Shown here: positions 19,226 through 28,142 of the stretch, one piece after another
How the letters are laid out: the number at the start of each line of letters is the position of its first letter
Numbering within the stretch: position 1 is the first letter of the stretch
From: CAVVEQ01 sp963802095
GTDB taxonomy: Bacteria > Chloroflexota > Anaerolineae > Anaerolineales > Anaerolineaceae
Length of the DNA: 64,000 nucleotides
Assembly (NCBI GenBank): GCA_963802095.1
Contig: CAWDHI010000005.1
Coordinates: 228,457 to 292,456 of the forward strand
Reading direction: 5' to 3'
Position numbers and translations under genes: made by a program
Notes under the pieces: generated by a model
The model's database searches: none
Seen by the model: the letters and a program-made list of their open reading frames with translations, nothing else
What the model was told of the DNA's origin: nothing

Positions 19226-20559
19226 TCCAATTCTTTATTTTCGACCATGAATTGTTTTACATCCTCGGGATTATCGCCAAGTTTGTATCCCCGGAAAAGA
19301 AGCAGCCCGATCAAAATGAGCATACCCATCACGAGGAAGGAAAGCCGCACACCCATTGGATCAGCAACGGAGTACCCAAAATTCTGATAAAGCACCGGGA
19401 GGATGAGCACTGCAATGGCGGGTCCGCCTTCGACTGCAAGCGAGAATGCGCCATAATATATCGCTTCCCGGCGAGTCTTGGTTTTGAACTCATCATAATC
19501 TGCCACCGAACCCATCATCGCGTAGGGCAGCATGGAGGAACCGGCCAGCATGAATCCCAGGGCCATGAAGATGGCGAAAGTCATTATTATCGCGGGGGTC
19601 CCAGGAATACTCCCGATCAGGAATCCGGTGGCATACAGGATTCCGAGGATCATGGTGGCTGTTTGCCAGAGTTTCCGGTTGAGTCGTTTTCGACCGATCC
19701 GGTTCCAGAAGATGGCTGCAAATGCCATCACGAGGATGACCACCCCCATGACTATGGAAACGAAATCCGATGACATTCCCAGCACCTGGGTTACAAAATA
19801 TGGCAGATTGGTCACCAGCATCCCGTATGCCGATTGTACGAACAGGATTGCCAGAAAAAGGTGCATGAATTGCCGGTTCTTGAAGGTGGCTAGAAGGCTT
19901 TTCGCTACGGGCAGGGGTTCACCCAGCTCTTCGCTTTTCTTCTCTTTCAACCCGATCAGCGTTAGAACACCTCCGATCAGAGCGACAATGCCAACCACAA
20001 TTCCCATTCCCCTGGGTCCGAATGCTGAGTTATAGAGAATCCCGGAGGCAAGCGCACCGACCAGAACGCCGACAAGGGCGAAAACATTCTTCCAGGCAGC
20101 CAGGGTCACTCGATCCTTGGGGTCGTCTGCCATTTCAGGCAAGGCGCCATCATATGGGATCTGCCAGGCGCTCTGGGCGCCATAAAACGCAATTGTTATG
20201 ACCAGTAAATAAATGATATTTGCTGTAGAGGCGTACTGATTGGGGGGAGTCCAGATCAGGATCAGCGCCAGTACGGAGAGCGGGAGAAAGACCAATATAA
20301 AAGGTTTGCGCCTGCCTAACCTTCCGCGGCGGGAATCACTCCAATGCCCGATGAATGGGTCAATAATCGCATTGACGATACTACCAATTGCCAACAGGAC
20401 GCCGATTATTGCGAGCGGGACGAGGTTCGGACGTCCCGAATCGGGTGGGGGGGCATAGGTGAACATCAGCCAGGTGGATACGGTGATGGCCATGATATTC
20501 GTACTGATCGAAGCTGAGCTGAAAAGCATCATTCTTCCGGTTGAAAGTCGTTTATGCAT
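19222..20559 (-). CDS. MFS transporter of the GPH (glycoside-pentoside-hexuronide) type
   Basis: A 445-residue membrane protein with about 12 hydrophobic segments. Its early sequence NAIIDPFIGHWSDSRRGRLGRRKPFIL is the hallmark of MelB/GPH cation symporters, as is the later DYDEFKTKTRREAIYYGAFSL. These carriers bring in sugars or glycosides with Na+ or H+. It is translationally coupled to the ceramidase-like hydrolase, so the imported substrate is probably that enzyme's substrate or product. A second, unrelated MFS carrier is encoded three genes upstream. Confidence 0.9.
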   Translation of the reverse strand: MHKRLSTGRMMLFSSASISTNIMAITVSTWLMFTYAPPPDSGRPNLVPLAIIGVLLAIGSIVNAIIDPFIGHWSDSRRGRLGRRKPFILVFLPLSVLALILIWTPPNQYASTANIIYLLVITIAFYGAQSAWQIPYDGALPEMADDPKDRVTLAAWKNVFALVGVLVGALASGILYNSAFGPRGMGIVVGIVALIGGVLTLIGLKEKKSEELGEPLPVAKSLLATFKNRQFMHLFLAILFVQSAYGMLVTNLPYFVTQVLGMSSDFVSIVMGVVILVMAFAAIFWNRIGRKRLNRKLWQTATMILGILYATGFLIGSIPGTPAIIMTFAIFMALGFMLAGSSMLPYAMMGSVADYDEFKTKTRREAIYYGAFSLAVEGGPAIAVLILPVLYQNFGYSVADPMGVRLSFLVMGMLILIGLLLFRGYKLGDNPEDVKQFMVENKELE

Positions 20560-20622
20560 TATCGGATCTCCTTTGTTATTAGTATTGCCAAGTTTAACAT
20601 GTGTGCGTGATTTCGCTATCTA

Positions 20623-21930
20623 TTATTTTCGATCCTGCGACACCTCCCTGGCTGAAAGAATGATCTTGCCAAGTGCATTCTCCAGAGTGGCTGCATCATG
20701 CATCGCGGAAACAGTGAAATCGGTGTGGAAGTACACCCTGTTTTCGATGCATTTTAGGAAAAATGCCCGGGCAAGCTGTGTATCCAACCTGTCAAAATCC
20801 TGGTATTCCAAGATCGGTTCACGGGTGCCTACATAGATAAAGAAATTAACACCGAGGTGCTGAATTCTTGCCGGAAAACCTGCATCATCCAGACCTGATT
20901 GAAGGTAGTCCATAAATGAATCCACTCTTCCCAACCAGCCCTCGTAGAAACCGGGTTCTTCCATTATCCGCAACGCAGCCAGACCCGCCGCGCACCCGGG
21001 GATATTGCCGGAGAAGGTGCCGCCGGCTATCACCGGGTCCTGGGGGTCGAGGATCTTCTCCATGATCCGTTCCTTCCCTACGATAGCAGAAAGCGGAAAC
21101 CCGTTGGTAAGTGCCTTACCCAGCAGGCAAAGATCGGGGGTCACCCCGTAATAACCTTGTCCACAGGAAATACCTGTCCTAAACCCAGAAAGTATCTCAT
21201 CCAGGATGAAAACGATCCCGGTTTCATCGCAAATCCTGCGGATATCCTGCAGGTATTCCCGGGTGGTGGTCATGCAGCCATTGTTGTAATCAATGGGATT
21301 CATGATGATCCCTGCGATCTCGTGTCCGTGTTCCCTGGCGAGGTTCTCGAAGACCTCCGCCCGGTTCCAGGGGATGACGTAGAGGGTATCCCGGATCACC
21401 TGGGGGATGCCTGCCGAAAGATGTCCGATCTTTGAAGGGCGGTTTCCGGGGTTTTCGCGGTCGATCTTTCCGGCAAGATTGTTTGCCAATGCGTAATCAT
21501 GGACGCCGTGAAAGTGCCCGTCTATGCGGACGATCTTTTCGCGGCCGGTGTAACCACGAGCCAGGCGCAAGGCTAAAAGAGTTCCCTCGCTTCCCGAGTT
21601 GACATAACGCACTTTCTCTGCGCAGGGGATGTGCTGGTGTATTTTTTCTGCCAGAGCGCCGGTGAGGGGATTATCGAATTCAGCGTAGAAACCAATATCC
21701 AGAGCTTCTTCGATTGCCTGGCGGATCTCCGGGCGGTTATGACCCAGCGGGCTGGCTCCGTGACCCATGAAAAAATCAATGTACTCCTTGCCTTCCAGAT
21801 CGTAAATATGTGCTCCATTCGCCCGGCTGAGGTACATCGGCTTTCCGGTGAATGGATTCACCCGGAAACTGGAGGAGACGCCGCCAACCAAATATTGTTG
21901 ATTCGCTTCAATGGATTGAACTCGATTCAT
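20623..21930 (-). CDS. Class III aminotransferase (glutamate-1-semialdehyde aminomutase-like)
   Basis: A 435-residue PLP enzyme. It shows the class III motifs NSGSEGTLLALRLARGYTGREKIVRIDGHFHG, ILDEILSGFRTG (Asp pairing with the PLP nitrogen) and GKALTNGFPLSAIVG (Schiff-base Lys). GSA aminomutase similarity is clear, but the setting has no haem genes, so a catabolic or biosynthetic transaminase on an amino sugar, aminocyclitol or amino alcohol is more likely. It lies 9 bases after the dehydrogenase gene with AAGGA before its start, in the same minus-strand unit. Confidence 0.88.
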   Translation of the reverse strand: MNRVQSIEANQQYLVGGVSSSFRVNPFTGKPMYLSRANGAHIYDLEGKEYIDFFMGHGASPLGHNRPEIRQAIEEALDIGFYAEFDNPLTGALAEKIHQHIPCAEKVRYVNSGSEGTLLALRLARGYTGREKIVRIDGHFHGVHDYALANNLAGKIDRENPGNRPSKIGHLSAGIPQVIRDTLYVIPWNRAEVFENLAREHGHEIAGIIMNPIDYNNGCMTTTREYLQDIRRICDETGIVFILDEILSGFRTGISCGQGYYGVTPDLCLLGKALTNGFPLSAIVGKERIMEKILDPQDPVIAGGTFSGNIPGCAAGLAALRIMEEPGFYEGWLGRVDSFMDYLQSGLDDAGFPARIQHLGVNFFIYVGTREPILEYQDFDRLDTQLARAFFLKCIENRVYFHTDFTVSAMHDAATLENALGKIILSAREVSQDRK

Positions 21931-21939
21931 AATATCCTT

Positions 21940-22890
21940 TTATTTTTGTTCGTGCGCGATAGCGTAGGGTAGGTTGTGATGAGTGCAATAGGTGGGTAAT
22001 TCCAGCCGAACCTGTTCCACGGTTTCCGCAGAGATCCTATCCAGGGGTATATGGCAGGCTTTCAAAGCTTTTTCAAGCCTTCCTGTATCCTGTCCCTGCC
22101 AGCGGGCAGCATTTATGATCCCCGGCCCGACAAGGTCGCCATGCGGCAGCCCGTGTCCCAGGTGATTCTCAGCACAATAAGCGAAATAATGCTCCGTGCC
22201 CTCTTCAGGGCGGGCATGCCCCACCTGGTTGCAGAGTTGGACCTCCAAGGCAAGGCAATCATAGAGAGTTTTCAACCCATCCCGGTCTCCCCGCCCGGCA
22301 GCCTCGGCGCAATCGAGAACGGCTTCAAGGATGACTCGAGCGTTTTCATACACCCAGGGGGTGAATTCCATCCCTGGGGGATTCTTGCCGCGGGAATCAG
22401 CAAATTTCCAATCCCAGGAACCGGTGGCGATGGACATGACGTCTGAAATACCAGCAGCCCGGATCGTTTCAGGCGCGGCTGTAATCACCTCCAGATCGAG
22501 AACCAGGTTTTCGGGAGGCTTGGTGTCGATATAGTATACGCAGCCATCCTTACGGATTCCGGAGGCTGCGGTGATGAACGCGTCCACCGAGAGGGCGGTG
22601 GGGATGACCACCAGGGGCAAATTGTGCTTTGCGGCAAAATACTTGGCTGCGTCAGCAGTCAATCCGCCCCCGACAGAATAGACCACCTCACCCCTGAATC
22701 CGGCGGAAATATCATCCCAGTATGCAGTTGTGGCTTCGAACACCTCGGTTTGCCAGGCAATCGGTAGGTGTAGCTCGTTATGAACAGCTTTCCAGGCGGG
22801 TGCACTGGTCACCAACGCGACCGGCCGTTTCTCCTCCACTTCCCGGAGGGGGATTAAATGCGTTATTGGCAGATTCTGGATCAATTTCAT
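21940..22890 (-). CDS. Iron-containing dehydrogenase, glycerol-1-phosphate dehydrogenase-like
   Basis: A 316-residue protein of the dehydroquinate-synthase/iron-alcohol-dehydrogenase superfamily. It has a nucleotide-binding VYSVGGGLTADAAKYFA, the VVIPTALSVDAF segment, AGISDVMSIATG (metal Asp), and ENHLGHGLPHGDLVGPGI (two metal His). The layout is nearest to the sn-glycerol-1-phosphate dehydrogenase/AraM group. It is shorter than many family members at the N-terminus. In this unit it could oxidise or reduce the carbon next to the amino group handled by the aminotransferase. Glycerol-1-phosphate activity itself is not established. Confidence 0.75.
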   Translation of the reverse strand: MKLIQNLPITHLIPLREVEEKRPVALVTSAPAWKAVHNELHLPIAWQTEVFEATTAYWDDISAGFRGEVVYSVGGGLTADAAKYFAAKHNLPLVVIPTALSVDAFITAASGIRKDGCVYYIDTKPPENLVLDLEVITAAPETIRAAGISDVMSIATGSWDWKFADSRGKNPPGMEFTPWVYENARVILEAVLDCAEAAGRGDRDGLKTLYDCLALEVQLCNQVGHARPEEGTEHYFAYCAENHLGHGLPHGDLVGPGIINAARWQGQDTGRLEKALKACHIPLDRISAETVEQVRLELPTYCTHHNLPYAIAHEQK

Positions 22891-22954
22891 AAATATCCTC
22901 TAAATGCTGGGTGCAGCAAATATTTTCCGACAGATGATTCCACCTTTGGATCCG

Positions 22955-24292
22955 CTATTCAATTTCGCTAGTGATGATATCCCGGCGTTCCTGCATTTGA
23001 TCATGCAGTTTCTGGGAATCCTTTGGAAAGACGAAATAGTATAACGGGGTTACAAAGAATGCGAGCGTCCAAAAACCGCATGAAAGGATCAACAGAGTCT
23101 GATTTAACCCATAAATATCAGCATATTTACCAAATGCGATGATGATCACGGAAGCAAACGCTCCATTAATGAACTCGGTTATTGCCATCGCAGTGCTGCG
23201 CAGCTCGGGCCGGACAGCGCTCTGGACCATTGGCTGCATAGCTCCGCGACGAGTCCAATCTAGGAAGAATCCTATGATCACAGAGCAAACAGCGATTGCC
23301 GTGGTGGTGTATGCCTGTGTAAAAAGGAGATACATCGCCGGGAGAACAATGCCAATCGAGATTTGAGACATGACCGCCCGACCATATTTTGGCCAGCGGC
23401 GGTAAGCCCAATCCCCAACGGAACCACCAACGAAGTTACCTGCAGCGAGAGAGATGACCAAAGCTCCAAAGAACAACGGAGCGTCCGATTCGGAGAACCC
23501 ACGGTCGTCCACCAGCCATGTGACGTAGAATGTAGCGAGGGCATTGATGGCGGTGAGCATGAAAATCCCCTGTAAAAAGTTGACCAGTACTGTATTAACC
23601 TTGAAGATTTCCTTCACTCCGCCCATATGAAACCGGAACTGGGCTGCGCTTTCCTCGGTGATCACTGATTCCAATTCCGGTTCGGCAGCGCCGCGAACGG
23701 GTTCTTTTACCAGTAGGGCAATGACCAGACCACTGAGCAGGCTCATCAAGCCCAACCCGATAAACGCATAACGCCAGCCTTGGTCCGACATGCCGATCAC
23801 TTCGCCGAAAATAAGCGCCCCCACCACGATCCCAAACATGCCAATCCCGCTAACCGTTCCCATAGCCCGACCGCGTTGCTTTGGACCAAAGGTATCAGCC
23901 ATCAATGAGAAGGCAGCGGGGTAAAGACAGCCCAGCCCGATGCAGGCGATAATCCGCACTACCAGAAGCTGGTGGTAATTAGTGACCAGGCCGCAAACGG
24001 ATGTCCAAAGCCCCCAAACGCCAGTGCCGATGACCAGGATCCATTTCCGGCTGTAACGATCTGCCAGCATGCCCCAGATTGGGCCGCTGAAGGTTTGGAA
24101 GATCACCCGGATGCTGTCGATGTAGCTCAATTGGGAATAAGTTAACCCGAGGGCGGTGCGCACTGCCGGCCAGAGCATGGGCAGAGCCACATCCTCAGCT
24201 GAATCGATGAAAAACCCAAATCCAAGCGCGGTGAGTAGTTTCGCCCGCCGGCTGCGTTCCTGCTTTGCTGCTGCTTGTGTAATCGCTGTCAT
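22955..24292 (-). CDS. Major facilitator superfamily transporter
   Basis: A 445-residue protein with about 12 membrane segments. The MFS signature between helices 2 and 3 reads GPIWGMLADRYSRKWILVIG, and the central loop is charged (PELESVITEESAAQ). It resembles general sugar/anion MFS_1 permeases rather than the GPH carrier of the same unit. It lies 22 bases after the PIG-L deacetylase gene. Two distinct carriers in one catabolic unit suggest two substrates, or import plus export. Confidence 0.88.
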   Translation of the reverse strand: MTAITQAAAKQERSRRAKLLTALGFGFFIDSAEDVALPMLWPAVRTALGLTYSQLSYIDSIRVIFQTFSGPIWGMLADRYSRKWILVIGTGVWGLWTSVCGLVTNYHQLLVVRIIACIGLGCLYPAAFSLMADTFGPKQRGRAMGTVSGIGMFGIVVGALIFGEVIGMSDQGWRYAFIGLGLMSLLSGLVIALLVKEPVRGAAEPELESVITEESAAQFRFHMGGVKEIFKVNTVLVNFLQGIFMLTAINALATFYVTWLVDDRGFSESDAPLFFGALVISLAAGNFVGGSVGDWAYRRWPKYGRAVMSQISIGIVLPAMYLLFTQAYTTTAIAVCSVIIGFFLDWTRRGAMQPMVQSAVRPELRSTAMAITEFINGAFASVIIIAFGKYADIYGLNQTLLILSCGFWTLAFFVTPLYYFVFPKDSQKLHDQMQERRDIITSEIE

Positions 24293-24314
24293 TTATTCCT
24301 CCGTGTAATATTTT

Positions 24315-25670
24315 TTATTGCGTTGATCCAAACTTCTGGCGGAGATCAGCGTAACATTCCTGGCAGACCCCCAGCGAATAAAATTCGCACTTCCACTGAC
24401 CGGAAGGTCCGCAAAACTCCTCAAGTTTTGAATAAGGAACCCGTTCGGCAAGCAGGCGTTGAAGATCCTCCAAGGGGGTAACATCCCCGGGTTTCAGACC
24501 GAGATGGCGCAGGACAGCGGCATCTTTTTCGATCTTGTTTCTCCACCCAGTAGAACAGCGCCCCTCTTCCGCGGACCAGTAACCACATTGATAGCAGAAA
24601 ACATCGTAACCATAGATGCTTTCCACCAGCATATCCGGGCTGGGATTCAGGCGATCCACCAGGCTGGCATACCCCAGCCGGAAAGTGGGTTGCGCCAGCA
24701 ACCCGGCGAAAGCGCCAGCGCAAAGATGGTGATGACCCATCAGGCGGGCTTTCTTGTCAATGTCATCCGGAATGACCTGATCGTTTAAATCATCATCCCG
24801 GGGGGATTCAACAGGATTATCGAGATCTTCTCTGACGGGAGCATCCTGTTCGACGCCTTCCAGGGGCTGAGCCATCATCTGGAAAAGCGGTTCCATGTCG
24901 CCGAAACGCACCAGGCGGAAGGCTTCCCCGAGGTTAGTTTCCGGATCCCACCCCGCCTGGATGGCGACAGCCTTGGCCTGCTCCTGCATGAACATGCCGA
25001 GCAAAGGCTGCAGGTTGCCTTCCATCGACTCCTTCAACCAGGAGACTTCCTTTCCCCAGGTTTTTAGCTGCAAGATGGATTGGTTGATGGTATTGCGCAT
25101 CATCTCACGGTGGGCGCAGACCGCCAGGATTTTCCGCTCGATGGTTTTTGAAACCTCCTCGTAATGTGTCGTTTGGGGAAGCTGACGGGCGAAATACCAG
25201 CGTTCGCAGACTGAGAAAGGTTCCAACCCTTCCGCTAAGTGCTCCGGGTAATGTTTGTCGAAACAGGAAACCCAGAAAGCCTCGTCCACTGCCTGAGCAA
25301 CGCGGACGTGGTCCTGGTTGTTCTCATAAAGACCATCGGGATCGAAGGCGAAGACAGCATATGGCTGGTATTTCCGGAAGAGATAAACGATCCGCTCGCG
25401 GATCTTGCCGAGAGGGATATCCGCTAGCATGTCGGTCTCGAACCCCAGCTCGACGATTTCTTTAATTCCCAGAATATCTGCAGCGATCCTCAATTCCTCT
25501 GTGTTCTTCCGGATCGTTTCATCGATGGAGAGCTTCACCGAATCCTTCCGGTCGTCCGTGACCCGCACCAGGATCACATTCCATCCATCGTCGGCAAATT
25601 TGGCCAATGTTGCCCCGCAGAATGCAGCGGCATCATCGGCATGAGGGCTGATCACCATGGCTGTTTTCAT
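24315..25670 (-). CDS. PIG-L family deacetylase fused to a DUF1284-like domain
   Basis: A 451-residue protein. Residues 1-230 form a PIG-L/LmbE zinc deacetylase: MVISPHADDAAAFCGATLAKF (HxDD zinc motif), a central FDPDGLYENNQDHVRVAQAV with the second zinc His, and CAHREMM. The C-terminal 130 residues match a DUF1284-like cysteine pattern: HHHLCAG, DVFCYQCGYW, the AVLRHLGLKPGDVTPLEDL segment, and CEFYSLGVCQECY, possibly an iron-sulfur or zinc site. The start at 25670 follows GAGGTGAAC. It heads the minus-strand unit and would remove N-acyl groups from an amino sugar. I do not know this fusion as standard. Confidence 0.8.
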   Translation of the reverse strand: MKTAMVISPHADDAAAFCGATLAKFADDGWNVILVRVTDDRKDSVKLSIDETIRKNTEELRIAADILGIKEIVELGFETDMLADIPLGKIRERIVYLFRKYQPYAVFAFDPDGLYENNQDHVRVAQAVDEAFWVSCFDKHYPEHLAEGLEPFSVCERWYFARQLPQTTHYEEVSKTIERKILAVCAHREMMRNTINQSILQLKTWGKEVSWLKESMEGNLQPLLGMFMQEQAKAVAIQAGWDPETNLGEAFRLVRFGDMEPLFQMMAQPLEGVEQDAPVREDLDNPVESPRDDDLNDQVIPDDIDKKARLMGHHHLCAGAFAGLLAQPTFRLGYASLVDRLNPSPDMLVESIYGYDVFCYQCGYWSAEEGRCSTGWRNKIEKDAAVLRHLGLKPGDVTPLEDLQRLLAERVPYSKLEEFCGPSGQWKCEFYSLGVCQECYADLRQKFGSTQ

Positions 25671-25733
25671 GTTCACCTCTTCTCGAAGAAATCTATGTAT
25701 TTGTTTTTTTGTTTTCTCGGACTGAGCGTAATT

Positions 25734-25761
25734 AGTATAGCAAAACCCGGTTGTTGTGCAA
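25734..25761 (-). promoter_or_regulatory. Putative promoter of the PIG-L unit
   Basis: On the minus strand, TTGCAC (25761-25756) and TATACT (25739-25734) are 16 bases apart, about 65 bases upstream of the start codon. It overlaps the terminator hairpin of the preceding gene. Confidence 0.35.
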
Positions 25762-25775
25762 ATCAAAAACCGGGT
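25744..25775 (-). terminator. Terminator of the NmrA-like gene
   Basis: ACCCGGTT and AACCGGGT form a stem across a 15-base loop. In the minus direction it ends in a short T-run (GGGTTTTGC), as expected for the gene ending at 25843. Confidence 0.55.
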
Positions 25776-25842
25776 CATTATTCTAAACACCAATTTTTAT
25801 CAGAGGATACTTATTGAATGTATTTAGCGATATCCTCGGAAA

Positions 25843-26700
25843 TCATTTTAACCAGCTGGATCTATAGTCCTCAATATATTTTCGCATAAGGATGGGGTCC
25901 CTTCCCAGCAACCGCTTAACCTCACCGGTCACTGATTCCGCCATGCCCTTTCGGGTATTACCATACAGCCAGGTAGTCACTAAGGCAAACATAAGCTTGT
26001 TATTTTGAGTCTGCCGGCGGAAGAACTGCATGCTGGAGGGATTTTGATAGGTGATCTTCCTGCCCAGCACTTCGGTGAACATATCAGCTACGTGGTAGTA
26101 ATCCAGGGCTTCCGAACCAGTTAGGTCGTATGCTTTATTGGCGTGTCCTTTTTCGGTGAGCGCCAGGGCAGCCACAGCCCCGATATCACGGACATCCAGA
26201 AAACTGGTCTTTGCAAACCCGACCGGGATGTAGAGCTCATTGCGATCGCGGATCTCCGCAAGGTGGGTTGTGTTCAAATTTTGCATGAAGAAGCTGCAGC
26301 GCAGGAAGGTGTAATTCAACCCGGAGGCAAGGATCCATTTTTCCACCTGGTAATGGGGAACCATCTTGTTCTGTTCGATCCCGATCAGCGAAAGGAAAAC
26401 CATATTCTTAACACCAGCCGCTTTCGCCGCTTCAAGCGTCGGCACCATATCCCGCTTGATATTGGAGATTTGCGGGGGACGCATCACGAACACCTTGCGG
26501 ATACCCTTGAAAGTATCGGCAAAGGTGGCTGGATCTGAAAAGTCAAAGTGCACCGCCTGCACCCCTTTGCCAAATCGCTCGCGGATTTTCTCCGGAAAAA
26601 GGTCGGCTGCCCGCATAGGTATATTTATCGCAGCAAGTGAGCGAACCACTTCTGTACCCACGTTACCCATCGCGCCCATCACTAGAATTTCAGGCTCCAT
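25843..26700 (-). CDS. NmrA-like NAD(P)-binding protein
   Basis: A 285-residue Rossmann protein of the atypical SDR/NmrA group, beginning ILVMGAMGNVGTEVVRSLA (GxxGxxG). The later YQVEKWILASGLNYTFLRCSFFMQNL contains the usual YxxxK-like spacing and the substrate-pocket segment. Relatives are redox-sensing regulators or quinone/flavin reductases. It is divergent from a TetR gene 116 bases away, whose product probably represses it. A small co-directional relative (27445) follows the TetR gene on the other strand, so the three may form one oxidative or xenobiotic response set. Confidence 0.85.
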   Translation of the reverse strand: MEPEILVMGAMGNVGTEVVRSLAAINIPMRAADLFPEKIRERFGKGVQAVHFDFSDPATFADTFKGIRKVFVMRPPQISNIKRDMVPTLEAAKAAGVKNMVFLSLIGIEQNKMVPHYQVEKWILASGLNYTFLRCSFFMQNLNTTHLAEIRDRNELYIPVGFAKTSFLDVRDIGAVAALALTEKGHANKAYDLTGSEALDYYHVADMFTEVLGRKITYQNPSSMQFFRRQTQNNKLMFALVTTWLYGNTRKGMAESVTGEVKRLLGRDPILMRKYIEDYRSSWLK

Positions 26701-26770
26701 GCAAAGCTCCTCGAAAAAAATTTAACAGTTCGCAAATTTTCCTTTGTATAAAGTGGATCTGGTTACTTTG

Positions 26771-26799
26771 TTGACAATATATAGACCGTTCTGTATAAT
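26771..26799 (+). promoter_or_regulatory. Promoter with embedded dyad of the TetR gene
   Basis: TTGACA (26771-26776) and TATAAT (26794-26799) are exactly 17 bases apart. The spacer holds the dyad AGACCGTTCT (26783-26792) within TATA...TATA flanks (26780-26797). A repressor bound here would exclude RNA polymerase. Autoregulation by the TetR product is inferred. Confidence 0.65.
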
Positions 26800-26816
26800 T
26801 ATATCAGGTTTTATTT

Positions 26817-27398
26817 ATGGAAACAAAACAGATGAAATCTGCCAGAGAACAGATCATCCAGGCTGCCAGCGATCTGATGGAAAACCAGGGGTATCATGCC
26901 ACTGGGATGAATGAGATCGTCCTAAAAAGCGGGGCTCCCAAGGGTTCCATTTATTACTACTTCCCGGAGGGAAAGGATGCCATCGCCGGTGAGGCAGTGG
27001 AAATCGCCGGGGAGGCATTGGCTGACCGCATCCGCGAGAACCTGACTCAAACTGCTGATCTGGCTGGATCCATCCAGTCCTTCCTTGAAGGGATCGCGCA
27101 TTACGTTGAAGTATCCGGGTTCACCGCGGGTGGACCGCTGGCCATCGTCGCTTCTGAAACAGCCACGACGAATGAAAACCTCAACCTGGTCTGCCGGGGT
27201 GCCTATGAAGATATGATCACCGCTTTCGAGGAAAAATTCCTCACCTCGGGGTGCTCCGCGGAAAGGGCAACCAGCCTGGCATGGATGGTCACTTCGACCA
27301 TTGAAGGAGCTATCATTCTCAGCCGCACTTTCCACAGCGGCGACCCCCTCCGCAGGGCAGGAAGCGAACTAGCCAATTTAGTCAGGTCTCCGGGTTAA
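26817..27398 (+). CDS. TetR/AcrR-family regulator
   Basis: A 193-residue regulator with the TetR helix-turn-helix at residues 10-57 (IIQAASDLMENQGYHATGMN...SGAPKGSIYYYFP). The C-terminal ligand domain resembles the LmrA/YxaF group (SFLEGIAHYVEVSGFTAGGPLA). It starts 17 bases downstream of a consensus promoter that contains a dyad, so autorepression is likely. Divergent from it is the NmrA-like gene, and 46 bases downstream is a second NAD(P)-binding protein; both are plausible targets. Confidence 0.9.
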   Translation: METKQMKSAREQIIQAASDLMENQGYHATGMNEIVLKSGAPKGSIYYYFPEGKDAIAGEAVEIAGEALADRIRENLTQTADLAGSIQSFLEGIAHYVEVSGFTAGGPLAIVASETATTNENLNLVCRGAYEDMITAFEEKFLTSGCSAERATSLAWMVTSTIEGAIILSRTFHSGDPLRRAGSELANLVRSPG

Positions 27399-27444
27399 AA
27401 AGCAAGGATACCGGGGCGCATTTAAAACACTTTAGGAGATTTTC

Positions 27445-28074
27445 ATGAAGATCACCATATTTGGCGGCACCGGCAGGACTGGTGCCTACCTTGTCCGCGA
27501 AGCCCTGGATAAAGGCTTTGATGTTACCGTCTTGGCGCGCGACCCGGCAAAAATGACGATCACCGATCCCCATCTTGTTGTCGTCAAGGGGGATATAACC
27601 GATGCCAACGCGGTGGCGTCCGCGATCAAAGGTACCGGTGCCGTATTGAGCGTCCTCGGACCAACCGATAATAAACCCACCTTCGCTGTGAGCCGGGGAA
27701 TGGAAAACATCCTGGCTGCCATGAAATCCAACCGGGTCAGCCGCCTTGTGATGACTGCCGGGGCTGGCGTGGGGGATCCGAACGACGCACCTGGATTCTT
27801 CAACAAGGTCATGAATTTCATGCTCAGAACCATGGCTAAGAATGTTTTAGAAGATATGAGCCGAGCGGTGGAACTGGTTCGATCCTCGGACCTGGATTGG
27901 ACGGTTGTTCGGCTGCCCATGCTGACCGATGATCCGAAGACCGGAAAAGTTAAAGTTGCTTATGTTGGAAAAGGGATGGGTTACAGGATTGCCCGTGCAG
28001 ATATTGCCCCCTTCCTGGTTGGGCAGGTGGAGGATAAAGCCTACATCCACAAAGCACCCGCGATAAGCAATTAG
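27445..28074 (+). CDS. NAD(P)H-binding protein (atypical SDR)
   Basis: A 209-residue single-domain Rossmann protein starting MKITIFGGTGRTGAYLVREALDKG, with glycine-rich GGTGRTG at residues 7-13. It continues as the NAD(P)-binding SDR_a5-like family (flavin reductase/biliverdin reductase B-like), with VMTAGAGVGDP and WTVVRLPML near the C-terminus. It has RBS TTAGGAG, follows the TetR gene closely and ends in a clear terminator, so the two form a short operon. Likely role: NAD(P)H-dependent reductase or redox sensor. Confidence 0.87.
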   Translation: MKITIFGGTGRTGAYLVREALDKGFDVTVLARDPAKMTITDPHLVVVKGDITDANAVASAIKGTGAVLSVLGPTDNKPTFAVSRGMENILAAMKSNRVSRLVMTAGAGVGDPNDAPGFFNKVMNFMLRTMAKNVLEDMSRAVELVRSSDLDWTVVRLPMLTDDPKTGKVKVAYVGKGMGYRIARADIAPFLVGQVEDKAYIHKAPAISN

Positions 28075-28094
28075 CTAGAAATTAGCCATTTATT

Positions 28095-28135
28095 AAAGGG
28101 TGATAGGATCGATCCGAACCAATCGCCCTTTTTTT
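28095..28135 (+). terminator. Intrinsic terminator after the NAD(P)H-binding gene
   Basis: AAAGGGTGAT pairs with ATCGCCCTTT (one T-G wobble) and is followed by seven T. It ends the TetR operon. Confidence 0.75.
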
Positions 28136-28142
28136 GATGGGA

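Noticed and set aside
20623..21930. hemL (glutamate-1-semialdehyde aminomutase for haem synthesis)
   Set aside because: Sequence similarity is to the wider class III group, and the surrounding genes are transporters and hydrolases with no tetrapyrrole gene.
21940..22890. 2-deoxy-scyllo-inosose or dehydroquinate synthase
   Set aside because: The metal-binding and nucleotide segments fit the glycerol-1-phosphate dehydrogenase/iron-ADH branch better, and the protein lacks the lysine/arginine-rich active-site stretch expected of dehydroquinate synthases.
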